Below, piece by piece: positions 10,993 through 20,300 of a stretch of DNA of 64,000 nucleotides (its first letter is position 1; each line of letters starts with the position of its first letter). The notes under the pieces are model-generated. The model was given only the letters and a program-made list of their open reading frames with translations, was not told the DNA's origin and did not search any database. This DNA is from Pocillopora verrucosa (Eukaryota > Cnidaria > Anthozoa > Scleractinia > Pocilloporidae). A program made the translations under genes and the position numbers. The stretch lies in assembly GCF_036669915.1 (NCBI RefSeq), contig NC_089314.1, positions 29,495,592 through 29,559,591 of the forward strand. Reading direction: 5' to 3'.

Positions 10993-13900
10993 GTTAAGTG
11001 CACTATAAGGGTAACCTTCTCAGTCCATATCCAGCTGGCTTTGTTGCATAAATTGAGTAGCACCATAAGCAAGTCTGGCCCATGTAATAAGCCATCGAGA
11101 AACGTAATTAAGGAAAGATAAGCCAAGGGGATAAAAGGTAGTCAAACAATTTCAATATTTCTAATTTTAAACCTTAGGATATACAAATCAACGATCAGCT
11201 ACCTCAAACGGCTGTCCAAAAGATCCTCCACTATAGAAAAAATTTGCATTTTTCTATTGAAGTAGGGGACAAAGCTGGAGAAGGGAGGAGTTACTGCAAT
11301 CTCGGCAATGCTTATCATAGGCTTGGAGATTTCAAAAGAGCCATCCAGTATCATGAACGTCATCTAAAAATTGCCAAAGAAGTGGGAGACAAGGCTGGAG
11401 AGGGAATCAGTTACTGCAATCTCGGCAATGCTTATCATAGCCTAGGAGATTTCGAAAGAGCCATCCAGTATCATGAACGTCATCTAAAAATTGCCAAAGA
11501 AGTGGGAGACAAGGCTGGAGAGGGAATCAGTTACTGCAATCTCGGCAATGCTTATCGTAACCTAGGAGATTTCGAAAGAGCCATCCAGTATCATGAACGT
11601 GATCTAAAAATTGCTAAAGAAGTGGGAGACAAGGCTGGAGAGGGAATCAGTTACTGCAATCTCGGCAATGCTTATCATAGCCTAGGAGATTTCGAAAGAG
11701 CCATCCAGTATCATGAACGTCATCTAAAAATTGCCAAAGAAGTGGGAGACAAGGCTGGAGAGGGAAAGAGTTACGGCAATCTCGGCAATGCTTATGATAG
11801 CCTAGGAGATTTCGAAAGAGCCATCCAGTATCATGAACGTCATCTAAAAATTGCCAAAGAAGTGGGAGACAAGGCTGGAGAGGGAAAGAGTTACTGCAAT
11901 CTCGGCAATGCTTATCATAGCCTAGGAGATTTCGAAAGAGCCATCCAGTATCATGAACGTGATCTAAAAATTGCCAAAGAAGTGGGAGACAAGGCTGGAG
12001 AGGGAAAGAGTTACGGCAATCTCGGCAATGCTTATCATAGCCTAGGAGATTTCGAAAGAGCCATCCAGTATCATGAACGTCATCTAAAAATTGCCAAAGA
12101 AGTGGGAGACAAGGCTGGAGAGGGAATCAGTTACTGCAATCTCGGCAATGCTTATCATAGCCTAGGAGATTTCGAAAGAGCCATCCAGTATCATGAACGT
12201 GATCTAAAAATTGCCAAAGAAGTGGGAGACAAGGCTGGAGAGGGAAAGAGTTACGGCAATCTCGGCAATGCTTATCATAGCCTAGGAGATTTCGAAAGAG
12301 CCATCCAGTATCATGAACGTCATCTAAAAATTGCCAAAGAAGTGGGAGACAAAGCTGGAGAGGGAAAGAGTTACGGCAATCTCGGCAATGCTTATGATAG
12401 CCTAGGAGATTTCGAAAGAGCCATCCAGTATCATGAACGTGATCTAAAAATTGCCAAAGAAGTGGGAGACAAGGCTGGAGAGGGAAAGAGTTACTGCAAT
12501 CTCGGCAATGCTTATGATAGCCTAGGAGATTTCGAAAGAGCCATCCAGTATCATGAACGTCATCTAAAAATTGCCAAAGAAGTGGGAGACAAGGCTGGAG
12601 AGGGAAAGAGTTACGGCAATCTCGGCAATGCTTATGATAGCCTAGGAGATTTCGAAAGAGCCATCCAGTATCATGAACGTCATCTAAAAATTGCCAAAGA
12701 AGTGGGAGACAAGGCTGGAGAGGGAATCAGTTACTGCAATCTCGGCAATGCTTATGATAGCCTAGGAGATTTCGAAAGAGCCATCCAGTATCATGAACGT
12801 CATCTAAAAATTGCCAAAGAAGTGGGAGACAAGGCTGGAGAGGGAAAGAGTTACGGCAATCTCGGCAATGCTTATGATAGCCTAAGAGATTTCGAAGGAG
12901 CCATCCAGTATCATGAACGTCATCTAAAAATTGCCAAAGAAGTGGGAGACAAGGCTGGAGAGGGAAAGAGTTACTGCAATCTCGGCAATGCTTATCATAG
13001 CCTAGGAGATTTCGAAAGAGCCATCCATTATCATGAACGTGATCTAAAAATTGCCAAAGAAGTGGGAGACAAGGCTGGAGAGGGAAAGAGTTACTGCAAT
13101 CTCGGCAATGCTTATTGGAGGTTAGGAAATCTGGAAAGAGCCGTCAACCTGTATCGTTCTTGTGTCGTAATTTTTGACGTTATCCGAGCCAATTTGCGGT
13201 TCAGAGATGATTGGAAGATTAGCTACCGCGACATGCAAAGAACCGCATACACTTGTTTGTGGTGTCTTCACCTAAAACTAGATCAAATTTTGGATGCGCT
13301 TTTATCTGCTGAACAAGGACGTGCACAGGCTCTTAATGATCTGATTTTTTCTAGGTATGGGTCGGGAGGAACACAGCCTGGGCCTCACACTCCAGGGAAT
13401 TATGATCTTGAGGTCCTTGCAAGCTGTGCTGTTTCACATACAGTTTTCATGGCTGTAGATGATAAGGCACGCAAGATATTCTACTGGTTTATTAACAGCT
13501 TTCAAGATATTCAATTGAGAAGTACTGAGATAAGTAATTATGGCTCGTTCGAAGATGTCAATACCTTTATTGGAAGCTTAATGAACACAGTATCAAGAGC
13601 GTTTAAAAGAGGTGTTATTGAATGTGAAGATCGCTCTCTTGATGAGCCCTGCACTGAAGAATTGGTGAAGAAAAGGTCAGGTCGTGGTTATTTCTCTCCT
13701 GAAAGCTCACCGAAAGCTGCCTTGAGGATGTTGTATGACGTTATCATTGAGCCGATTGGTGATCTGATCAATGGCGATGAAATTATCTTTGTTCCCGAGG
13801 GTTCATTGTGGTCTGTCCCTTTTGCTGCATTGATGGATCCCGAGTCAAATTATTTGTGTGACTCTTTCCGAGTTCGAATGACCCCATCCCTAACTACTTT

Positions 13901-14567
13901 GAAGTTGATAAACGATTACCCAGACGACTTCCACAATAAGAAAAGTGCTTTACTTGTGGGTGATCCATGTTTAGAGGGGGTTCTTTACAAGGGGAGGAAG
14001 CTCGATCCACTGCCATGTGCGAGAGAAGAAGTTGAGATACTCGGGAGAATCCTTGGCGCTGATCCTCTTATTGGTGAAGAAGCAAGAAAAGATGAAGTGT
14101 TGAGGCGACTTCCCTCTGTTGCCTTGGTGCACTTTGCTGCACATGGCCGAATGGAAACAGGCGAAATTGCCTTGGCGCCACGAAGTACCTGCTCATCACT
14201 GCTCTTTGTTGAGGAGGATTTTATTCTAACAATGAAAGATGTGCTGGATGTTCGGATGCGAGCGAGGCTGGTTGTGTTAAGTTGTTGTCACAGTGGTTGT
14301 GGAGAGATTAAGGCTGAGGGAGTTGTTGGAATTGCAAGAGCGTTTTTAGGTGCCGGCGCTCGCTCTGTTCTCGTGTCGCTGTGGGCAATTGATGACAAGG
14401 CTACTCTCGTGTTTATGAAACATTTCTATGAAGAACTGGTTACTGGCAAGCTTGCAAGTGAAGCTCTTAACCAAGCTATGAAGAACATGAAAGAGTCTGA
14501 AGAGTTCAGCGATGTGAAGTACTGGGCACCCTTTGTACTCATTGGGGATGACGTCACTCTGGAATGA
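6764..14567 (+). CDS. TPR-CHAT protein: N-terminal TPRs, 16 near-identical TPR units, C-terminal caspase-like CHAT domain
   Basis: Eight exons (6764-6812, 7014-7079, 8022-8081, 8380-8541, 8996-9073, 9920-9987, 10714-10845, 11178-14567) join in frame to 1,334 residues. The start is the ATG in GTGATGGCGG just after an acceptor. After an acidic leader, exons 4-7 encode TPRs of co-chaperone type ([20 protein letters not shown]). Residues about 235-874 are 16 units of 40 residues ([33 protein letters not shown]). A linker with [12 protein letters not shown] leads to the CHAT domain (about 1040-1330). HFAAHG (His1194) and LSCCHSG (Cys1242) match the expected catalytic His-Cys pair, followed by [14 protein letters not shown] and SLWAIDD. 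CHAT proteins are caspase-like proteases, so this is probably a cytosolic, TPR-regulated protease. The substrate is unknown. The exon 6 donor (GCA|GTATCC) is the weakest junction. Confidence 0.88.
9588..9724. repeat. Imperfect inverted repeat (MITE-like) inside a TPR-CHAT intron
   Basis: The left part (AATACATGG..GC, then GGAACTTCTCGTCGAGTGTT) is mirrored on the right by AACACTCGA-type sequence, ATTCC and CACCCATGTATA. The arms match over about 45 of 60 bases around a pyrimidine-rich centre. It lies between exons 5 and 6. It has no coding capacity. Confidence 0.6.
10942..10989. repeat. TA dinucleotide microsatellite
   Basis: About 24 uninterrupted TA units lie in the last intron of the TPR-CHAT gene. 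The length is likely polymorphic. Confidence 0.95.
11271..13190 (+). repeat. Coding tandem array: 16 units of 120 bp
   Basis: The DNA repeats with an exact 120-base period from the first GACAAAGCTGGAG to the last degenerate unit (tryptophan after NLGNAY). Inner units differ at only a few bases: the codon pair ATC/AAG before AGT (Ile/Lys), TGC/GGC (Cys/Gly), CAT/GAT/CGT (His/Asp/Arg) after GCTTAT, and CAT/GAT (His/Asp) after GAACGT. Unit 1 and units 14-16 are more diverged. Silent sites are almost identical too, so the array was copied or homogenised recently. Confidence 0.95.
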
Positions 14568-16145
14568 ATTTGAAGATAGGAGTTTGGGATATTGTCAGAT
14601 GGAGGTAGGCAAACATTAATTGATAATATATATTTTGAATCAAGCCCGCATCATATTTGCATGAAGAGAATCAATCACGCCAAGGTATAAGTTTCTGCCA
14701 TTCAAATTTTAGTGCTCCGAAAATGATCAAATTCGCGAGCGGCTAACTGCAACGGCTTTTATGTCTTCAAAGATGATTTGCTCTTAGTCACGCAATCGCA
14801 ACGTATGATATGCAATGAGCAGCAAAATGATATTCTGGTTTAATGGAAGACTTAAACCAAAACTTTTCCAAGGATGTGTAATGATGAACATGATGACGTA
14901 ATATCAATCTCGGAGTGTGTACAATGTATATCAAAATGAGTGAAAGGAATATTAGCTCGTTCCGCGCTGTTGCTACGCATAGCTCGTATCGTAAATGTTG
15001 ATTATGAAGTTCATCACTCCTTCAATTTCTGATACTTCTACATATATCGGTGTGTTAAACAGGTTTCTTACTTCAGGAACGTATTCAACCTATGTTAAAA
15101 TGAACAGTTTCTATTTTCCTTTCTGACCCTTTTTATCCTGTTTGTAGAAAAGACGAGTTCCTTGCTGATGGTTTTTGGCAACGATTTGAAACCAACTTCT
15201 CCGGCGACAGGAACTTCCTCGGTATTTTCGGCGATTTAGCTTGGTTTTAAAGGCATAATGTCTCAGTTTTAAAACGTCCTGATTATCTCGGCATGTAGCG
15301 ATATTGTCTGTCAGTAAAAATACACTAGTTTTTAAATTAACTCAATTTTAATTTCTTAGTGCATAATATGAAAGACAACAGTGTGTTGCAGAATAGTCGG
15401 TGAACTATGGTAGATTTTGCTTGCAATTGAATTTTAAAAAAATAATTTCCGTTTTACTGATCACGATTGAAATAGTTAAAGTATTTTAAGAGACTCAAGA
15501 AGTAGTGGGCACTTCCTCAGTTAAAAAATTTTGGCGAATTTTTCATTTGTTTCTGGAATGAGTAGAAAGTTAAACTTGGAAGATTTATTCACAAAGAATT
15601 TATTTCAAAGGACCATCTACTTTATTTGTAGATTGGGAAACAGTTTATTTCGCTAGTAGGTCGTGTTGGTGATGTTTTTCAATATGAATCTTACGAATGT
15701 TTCAGTTGCATCGTAAAATTTAATTCAATTTTAAGTTGAGATTTCCGTTCTTGGTCAATTGCAGCATCGAGGTAGTTTCTATGCAAATTGAACATTAAAG
15801 TTTGCCGTATGTTTTTATATAACTGTGAATCTATGACAATCATATTTGTCTATATACTTCATATTAACTTCATTACTGCGAAGATCGTTTTCATATTTAC
15901 TATCTTTAATATAGTGTTTAGTTTTCGGTTTTTAGAAAAGAGTTTTGATATCATGTCAGGATCCTTGTGTCTTTTAAATTTGCTTGAGTTGGATTTTTCT
16001 TTCATCAAGCCCTCTCTGTAGAGACAGTTTTTGTAGCGAGTTAGGTACAGTGATTGACTCGGAAAGTTATTGTAATCCCTTTGACTTACTTTGTTATCAC
16101 GTGAAAATAAAAACTGAGTAACAGAATGTCCCTTGTTATAGATCT
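14568..16145. other. Non-coding downstream flank of the TPR-CHAT gene
   Basis: AT-rich and without a supported exon. It probably includes the TPR-CHAT 3' UTR. An acceptor-like TTTGTAG near 15146 precedes a short non-conserved open stretch, which might be an untranslated exon but is more likely chance. Confidence 0.45.
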
Positions 16146-16146
16146 G

Positions 16147-16291
16147 GGCCCAGTTGTTCAAAAAGTGGATAACGCTGTTCAACAGATAAATCAATATCCA
16201 ACGGATAACTGTTGAGAAAACGTACTGCGCTATCCAGTGGATGGCGATTTATCCAGTGGATAGCGTTATCCTACTTTTGAACAAACGGGCC
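16147..16291. mobile_element. MITE with GGCCCAGTTGTTCAAAA-type ends, family 3
   Basis: The ends are inverted: GGCCCAGTTGTTCAAAA..GTGGATAACGCT on the left, and the reverse complement of GGCCCGTTTGTTCAAAA..GTAGGATAACGCT on the right. The interior carries several TATCCAGTGGAT and GATTTATCC sub-motifs. A diverged relative is at 62605-62749. Non-coding and about 145 bases long. Confidence 0.8.
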
Positions 16292-16442
16292 TGATGATGG
16301 AACTCAGCCCCGCAACATCTTGTAACCCCGAACATGGACGGATTCGAAGCTCAAGCATTGTGATTTTGTGGTTGGATGCTGCTGTGGTTGATCATAGTTA
16401 ATAGCACCCTCTGCGAAATTGGAAGGAAGGAGATTCGATTCT

Positions 16443-16485
16443 CGAGGGGAACTCAAATCTTTTCAATCAATTTGAGTTCCCCTCG
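16443..16485. repeat. Perfect 16-bp stem hairpin
   Basis: CGAGGGGAACTCAAAT (16443-16458) is followed by 11 bases and then its exact reverse complement (16470-16485). The exact match suggests a recent or selected structure, but no adjoining gene explains it. Confidence 0.85.
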
Positions 16486-17149
16486 TTTAGTTCCTCTTCC
16501 CTTTGTGTCACGCTCGTTACGATTTTGGAACAGCGTTTTATTTTCTTCTTTTCTCGTTTGAGTCATCGAAGATGTCGTGAATTGTTAAAGGGAGTGTAAT
16601 ACATGTTTTCCTTATTCAATGTAAAAAAGTGGCATAGAAAACGAACTTGCAGTTCGTTTTGTCCATTTGACTTATTTCAGGGAAAAAAATCGGCATTTTA
16701 ACTGAAATTCCACTTCCGGTGAAAACAGTAGCGAGAAGTGGTGACTTAAATAAGCGGTGGCACTAAAGTATCGCGCAACACGTATTCCACAGTGTAATTG
16801 GTATGGCAGCTCGTGCAAATAGCAGTAGTTCTGCGGACGGTGTTTTTTTTTTAGAAGGGAGTGACTCGAATGCCTTAAGATTAGTATATGGCAGCGATGG
16901 GGATAATCCAGAATCTTTAGGGGAGTCTGGGCCACGTCCTTAACAATATGGGCCGCGTAGGGTTCACCGAAACGATCCGCACGAAGACAGAACGGAACAT
17001 GTTGACAGCGTTAATGGTCGTCTCGGAAACTCAGACTGGTATTTAATTTACCGTGTTATTTATTTGTATTTGACAAAAAAATCCAATAAAGCAAGGGTAC
17101 AACCTAAAGGAATGCATAGAAATTTTTTAAGCTGAGCTTCCGAAGGTGT

Positions 17150-18600
17150 TTTATATAGTCTATCAAAAATACAATAAATATGTGGAAATGGAGAGGGCTT
17201 ACGCTTCTGGGAAGGATACAGCTTGTTAAATCGTTTATTATCCCCAAAGTCTTGAGTAAAGGGTCGTTGATTACAGTCACAGATGATTTAATTAAAGAGG
17301 TCAACAGTCTGATGTACCGTTTTAATTGGAAAGACAATGATAAAATTAACGCGCCGCTCTTATCAATGATACGAGGATGGAGAGCTTAAGATGTTGGATA
17401 TTCAGTCGATGATCCTCGCACAGAGGGTGATGGTATTAAAAAGATTTACAAATAAAGATTATAACAGCTCTTAGAAAATAACATTGAATTACTTCCTTTC
17501 CTAGGTAGGGGGAGAATTTGTTCTTAAGTCTAATTTTGATACCAGACAGTTACCTATCTAACTTCCGACCTTTTATAAGGAGTGCCTGGACGCTTGGTCC
17601 ATGTTAAGGCAACCTTCGATACTTTCGTATGAAGATGTAGATCACCAGGTTATATGGAAAAATAAAAATAATACTGTCCAAAAGATCTCACTTTTCGAAA
17701 AACACTTGCTTTCTAAAGGAATTTTTACGATAGGTGATCTCATTTCTGACACTGGAATCTTCTTAAAGGATGTGAAGGTATTACATGAAAATTTATCTCC
17801 GATACCACATTTTAGGTTAATGAGCGTCGTAGACGCCATTCCTCGTGACTGGAGGCGTATTATTAGACAAAGCGCTCAACATCTCCCTTCTCATACCGAT
17901 GACATAATTTATTTGAAATTAGAAAATTCTGATGTAATGCTAGCAAAAATCACGTCCAAATCACTTTATAACGCGTTTAAAAGCAAAAAGCATATCCCTC
18001 CAACTGCGCAAAAAAAGTTCGATGAAAAATTTCCACAGTTTCCGTTTGACTGGAAGAAAATATACTCCTTGCCTTTTACCGTCACAATTTAAACTTAAAT
18101 TAGAGAATTCCAATATAAAGTATTAAATAATATAGTACTAACAAACGAAAGATTGTTTAAGTGGGGATTGTCGGATTCGCCTTTATGCACTTTTTGTAGA
18201 GTGGTTGAATCCTTCGAACATATATTTTTTTACTGCAATGTTACAAAGGCCTTCTGGGAAGCTTTCTGTTCTTGGCTTGGTGAATGTCAATTTAACTTTC
18301 AAACATTTTCAATAATGGATATATTTTTTGGAGTTTTCAATGCGGAATAGGACTTGATTATTCTAAATCATCTAATACTGACAGCTAAATTTTATATATA
18401 CAAGTGTAAATTGAATTCTAAGAATCCCTCCATACGAGTTTATAAGGCCAAGATCGGGGAGATATAACAGGTAGAAATGAAGATAGCAGCAAAGCGGAAT
18501 ACATTAGCAAAACATTTTCAGAAATGGGATAGGCTTTTGCCACATATCGGTTTATGTGATGGGTGTCATCCAAACAATGCAGAGTAGCAGAAGAAGTCAA
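17150..18600 (+). pseudogene. Truncated, frameshifted non-LTR retrotransposon (LINE), 3' part of the reverse transcriptase polyprotein
   Basis: Three successive frames give a recognisable LINE C-terminal half. The first is WKWRGLTLLGRIQLVKSFIIP, ending in a Trp-Lys block (17180-17389). Next, after a frame change, comes LDIQSMILAQRVMVLKRF, then a long open stretch at 17601-18092. A further frame change gives a zinc-binding segment, LCTFCRVVESFEHIFFYC (about 18180-18240), then LNHLILTAKFYIYKCK, and finally KHFQKWDRLLP near 18520. This order and the terminal zinc-binding motif resemble L1/Tx1-like elements. There are at least three frame breaks, the 5' half (endonuclease and RT palm) is missing, and stops interrupt the rest, so it cannot be active. 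Confidence 0.85.
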
Positions 18601-18920
18601 ATTTTATTGTAAAGCATACAATTTCGCTATATACTATTAGTAAGATACTGTAAGTAATTTACCGTAACATATTAAAAGTAGTGTAATTTGTCGTAAAATA
18701 ATGAAAATGTAGAGTATTGTGTCGGTAGTGTAAGTAATCAAGAGTAAGTCATCTTCTGTAATCAAGTTTATTGTAAACTATGCTTTGTTAGTAGTGTGTT
18801 CTCAGTAAATTATTGTAAGTGACGCATTGTAACTGAGTCCTGTAGTGTATTGTTAGTAGAGTAAAGTTTTGTAAAACGTAAAAAAAGAAGAAAGAAATCA
18901 CAAAAAAAAATCTTGTGCGG
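18601..18920 (+). repeat. GTAA-rich tail, probably the LINE 3' UTR
   Basis: Degenerate GTAA/TGTAAG words recur every 10-20 bases (GTAAGATACTGTAAG, AGTGTAAGTAATC and similar) and end in an A-rich stretch (GTAAAACGTAAAAAAAG). The position directly after the LINE and the A-rich end suggest its 3' UTR and tail. Confidence 0.5.
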
Positions 18921-19453
18921 TAAACAAAATCCGAAACACTTTTCCGGCGGATTTTGGAACGTTTTTCACTGTATTAAACCCCTAGCCTTTGAGAGAAAAG
19001 GTACATGTTAATGTAGATATGGTTATTTATGTCTTACAGCACTAGCGGTTGTGCCTGTTTGTTAGGAGATATTTATGTATTGCTTTCCTTTATCTCCAAA
19101 GAATTTTCATCTTTAAGCAAGTTGTAACTTCTACATTTCTTTGTATGGCCTGCATAATTATCGAATCGTGTTTGTGTTTGCTTCCATTGAAAATACTAAA
19201 AGATAGTTTCGCAATCTGGAATCGGGATCTTTTGAGCTATATTCAGAATAAAAAAAATAGTCCTTCTGATCTTTGAATGTAATTCCACTGCTGTGAAAAC
19301 GGTGACATAAATTCTTCAATTATTGTTTCTTTGCAGGGTTTCTCAAAGGAAGCAGCAAGTGGGGTTGGCATGGATTCCCATAGAGAAATAAGAGTCAATT
19401 ATAGCATCATGTATAAAATTCTTTATATCAAACCCAAAAAATTGCTCATTACA
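18921..19453. other. Intergenic DNA with no recognised content
   Basis: I see no conserved coding segment or repeat here. Confidence 0.4.
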
Positions 19454-19575
19454 TTACAAACCCACATCAACGAATTCTCTTTCTTTGACATATGTTTCGA
19501 ATTCATGCAAAGGTTCAGACAGGTTAATGTCTTCTATGGGCTCAGCGCTGGCTCCCGAACTGGCTTCCCCACAAT
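19454..19575 (-). other. Possible terminal exon of the neighbouring THAP gene
   Basis: Reading the minus strand after an acceptor (GAAAG, with AG at 19577-19576), one frame gives CGEASSGASAEPIEDINLSEP and continues through HEFETYVKEREFVDV to a TAA at 19456-19454. The acidic composition looks coding and it lies just downstream of the THAP pseudogene. Splicing from the donor at 19674 would put it out of frame, so it is either a decayed exon or a coincidence. Confidence 0.3.
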
Positions 19576-19674
19576 CTTTCAATTGATGAGAAAAAAGGTG
19601 CTTTTGGGAGAATCGATAAAGCTTTAGTTATTTAATACTCGTAGGGTTTCCATGTCAATCAATTTAGTACTTAC

Positions 19675-20067
19675 TCTGATGACCTCTAACTTTTGAAGAA
19701 CTTCACTTCTCCTCGGTTTTTTGTCAGTGCGGTCGGCCACTTCCGAATCCTCGCCGTCTGCCGACTGTATGGGTCCCCTTTTTACTTCAGAATCATTTGC
19801 TTCCGGTAGGGCCTGAATCGTCGGTACAGCACTAGGAAGAAGTTGTTTTTGCATTTTAAGGCCCATTTCAACCATGTAGCTTTTCTCATCGCAATCGGGA
19901 GAAAAATGACTGCTACAAACAACAAAATGTTCGAACGGCTCGACGAAATGGACTCCTTTTACTTGAACAAATTTAACCCTTTGTTGTTTCAAATTTCCTT
20001 TATTTGGAGATCTTTGCATTGTATGCCCAGTTTTGTTTGAATCAGTACAAAACTAGACGACACAACG
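19675..20067 (-). pseudogene. THAP zinc-finger domain pseudogene with a premature stop
   Basis: THAP domains are C2CH zinc fingers that bind DNA and are often recruited from P-element-like transposases. The minus strand reads KRCVV, then TAG (20055-20053), then FCTDSNKTGHTM. After 43 residues from the second Cys it continues VVCSSHF, and about 30 residues later AVPTIQ. The spacing matches the C-x4-C ... C-x2-H plan and the C-terminal AVPTI(F) box. The stop falls between the first two zinc ligands. The usual tryptophan after the second cysteine is replaced (VKF), and no in-frame ATG precedes the domain. A donor (GTAAGT) follows at 19674. It may be a domesticated or transposon-derived gene that has died. 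Confidence 0.68.
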
Positions 20068-20211
20068 CTTTACCGTTATGAAAAAAATCGAATATATTGA
20101 AACAAACTATAAGTAAAAAAATCTTGACGAGATCAGTAAACAACGGCTGTGGAAAAGACTTATACGTATCTCACGCGAGTGTGAAACAAAACTTTGGAGG
20201 TCACAGAAAAG

Positions 20212-20230
20212 ATTGCGCCATTCAAGATGG
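20212..20230. promoter_or_regulatory. Short palindrome with a YY1-like site
   Basis: GCGCCATTCAAGATGGCGC has 7-bp perfect arms. AAGATGGCGC resembles a YY1 site, common just upstream of animal transcription starts. It lies 150 bases upstream of the THAP pseudogene and may be its old promoter. Function is inferred only. Confidence 0.35.
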
Positions 20231-20300
20231 CGCTTGTCTGACGAATGGTACTTTTGGTATACTTGATATATTTACTAAACGTGAAGAGGAAATGTAAAAT

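Noticed and set aside
11244-14567. Treating this as a complete intronless TPR-CHAT gene starting at 11244
   Set aside because: The codon at 11244 is TTG and the frame continues upstream to an acceptor at 11177. Seven phase-matched exons precede it.
15146-15250. Extra terminal exon of the TPR-CHAT gene
   Set aside because: There is an acceptor-like site, but the gene already has an in-frame stop after a complete CHAT domain and no donor leads here.
17601-18092. 163-residue open frame as a host gene
   Set aside because: It sits between two LINE-derived segments in the expected order and reads as the middle of the same broken element.
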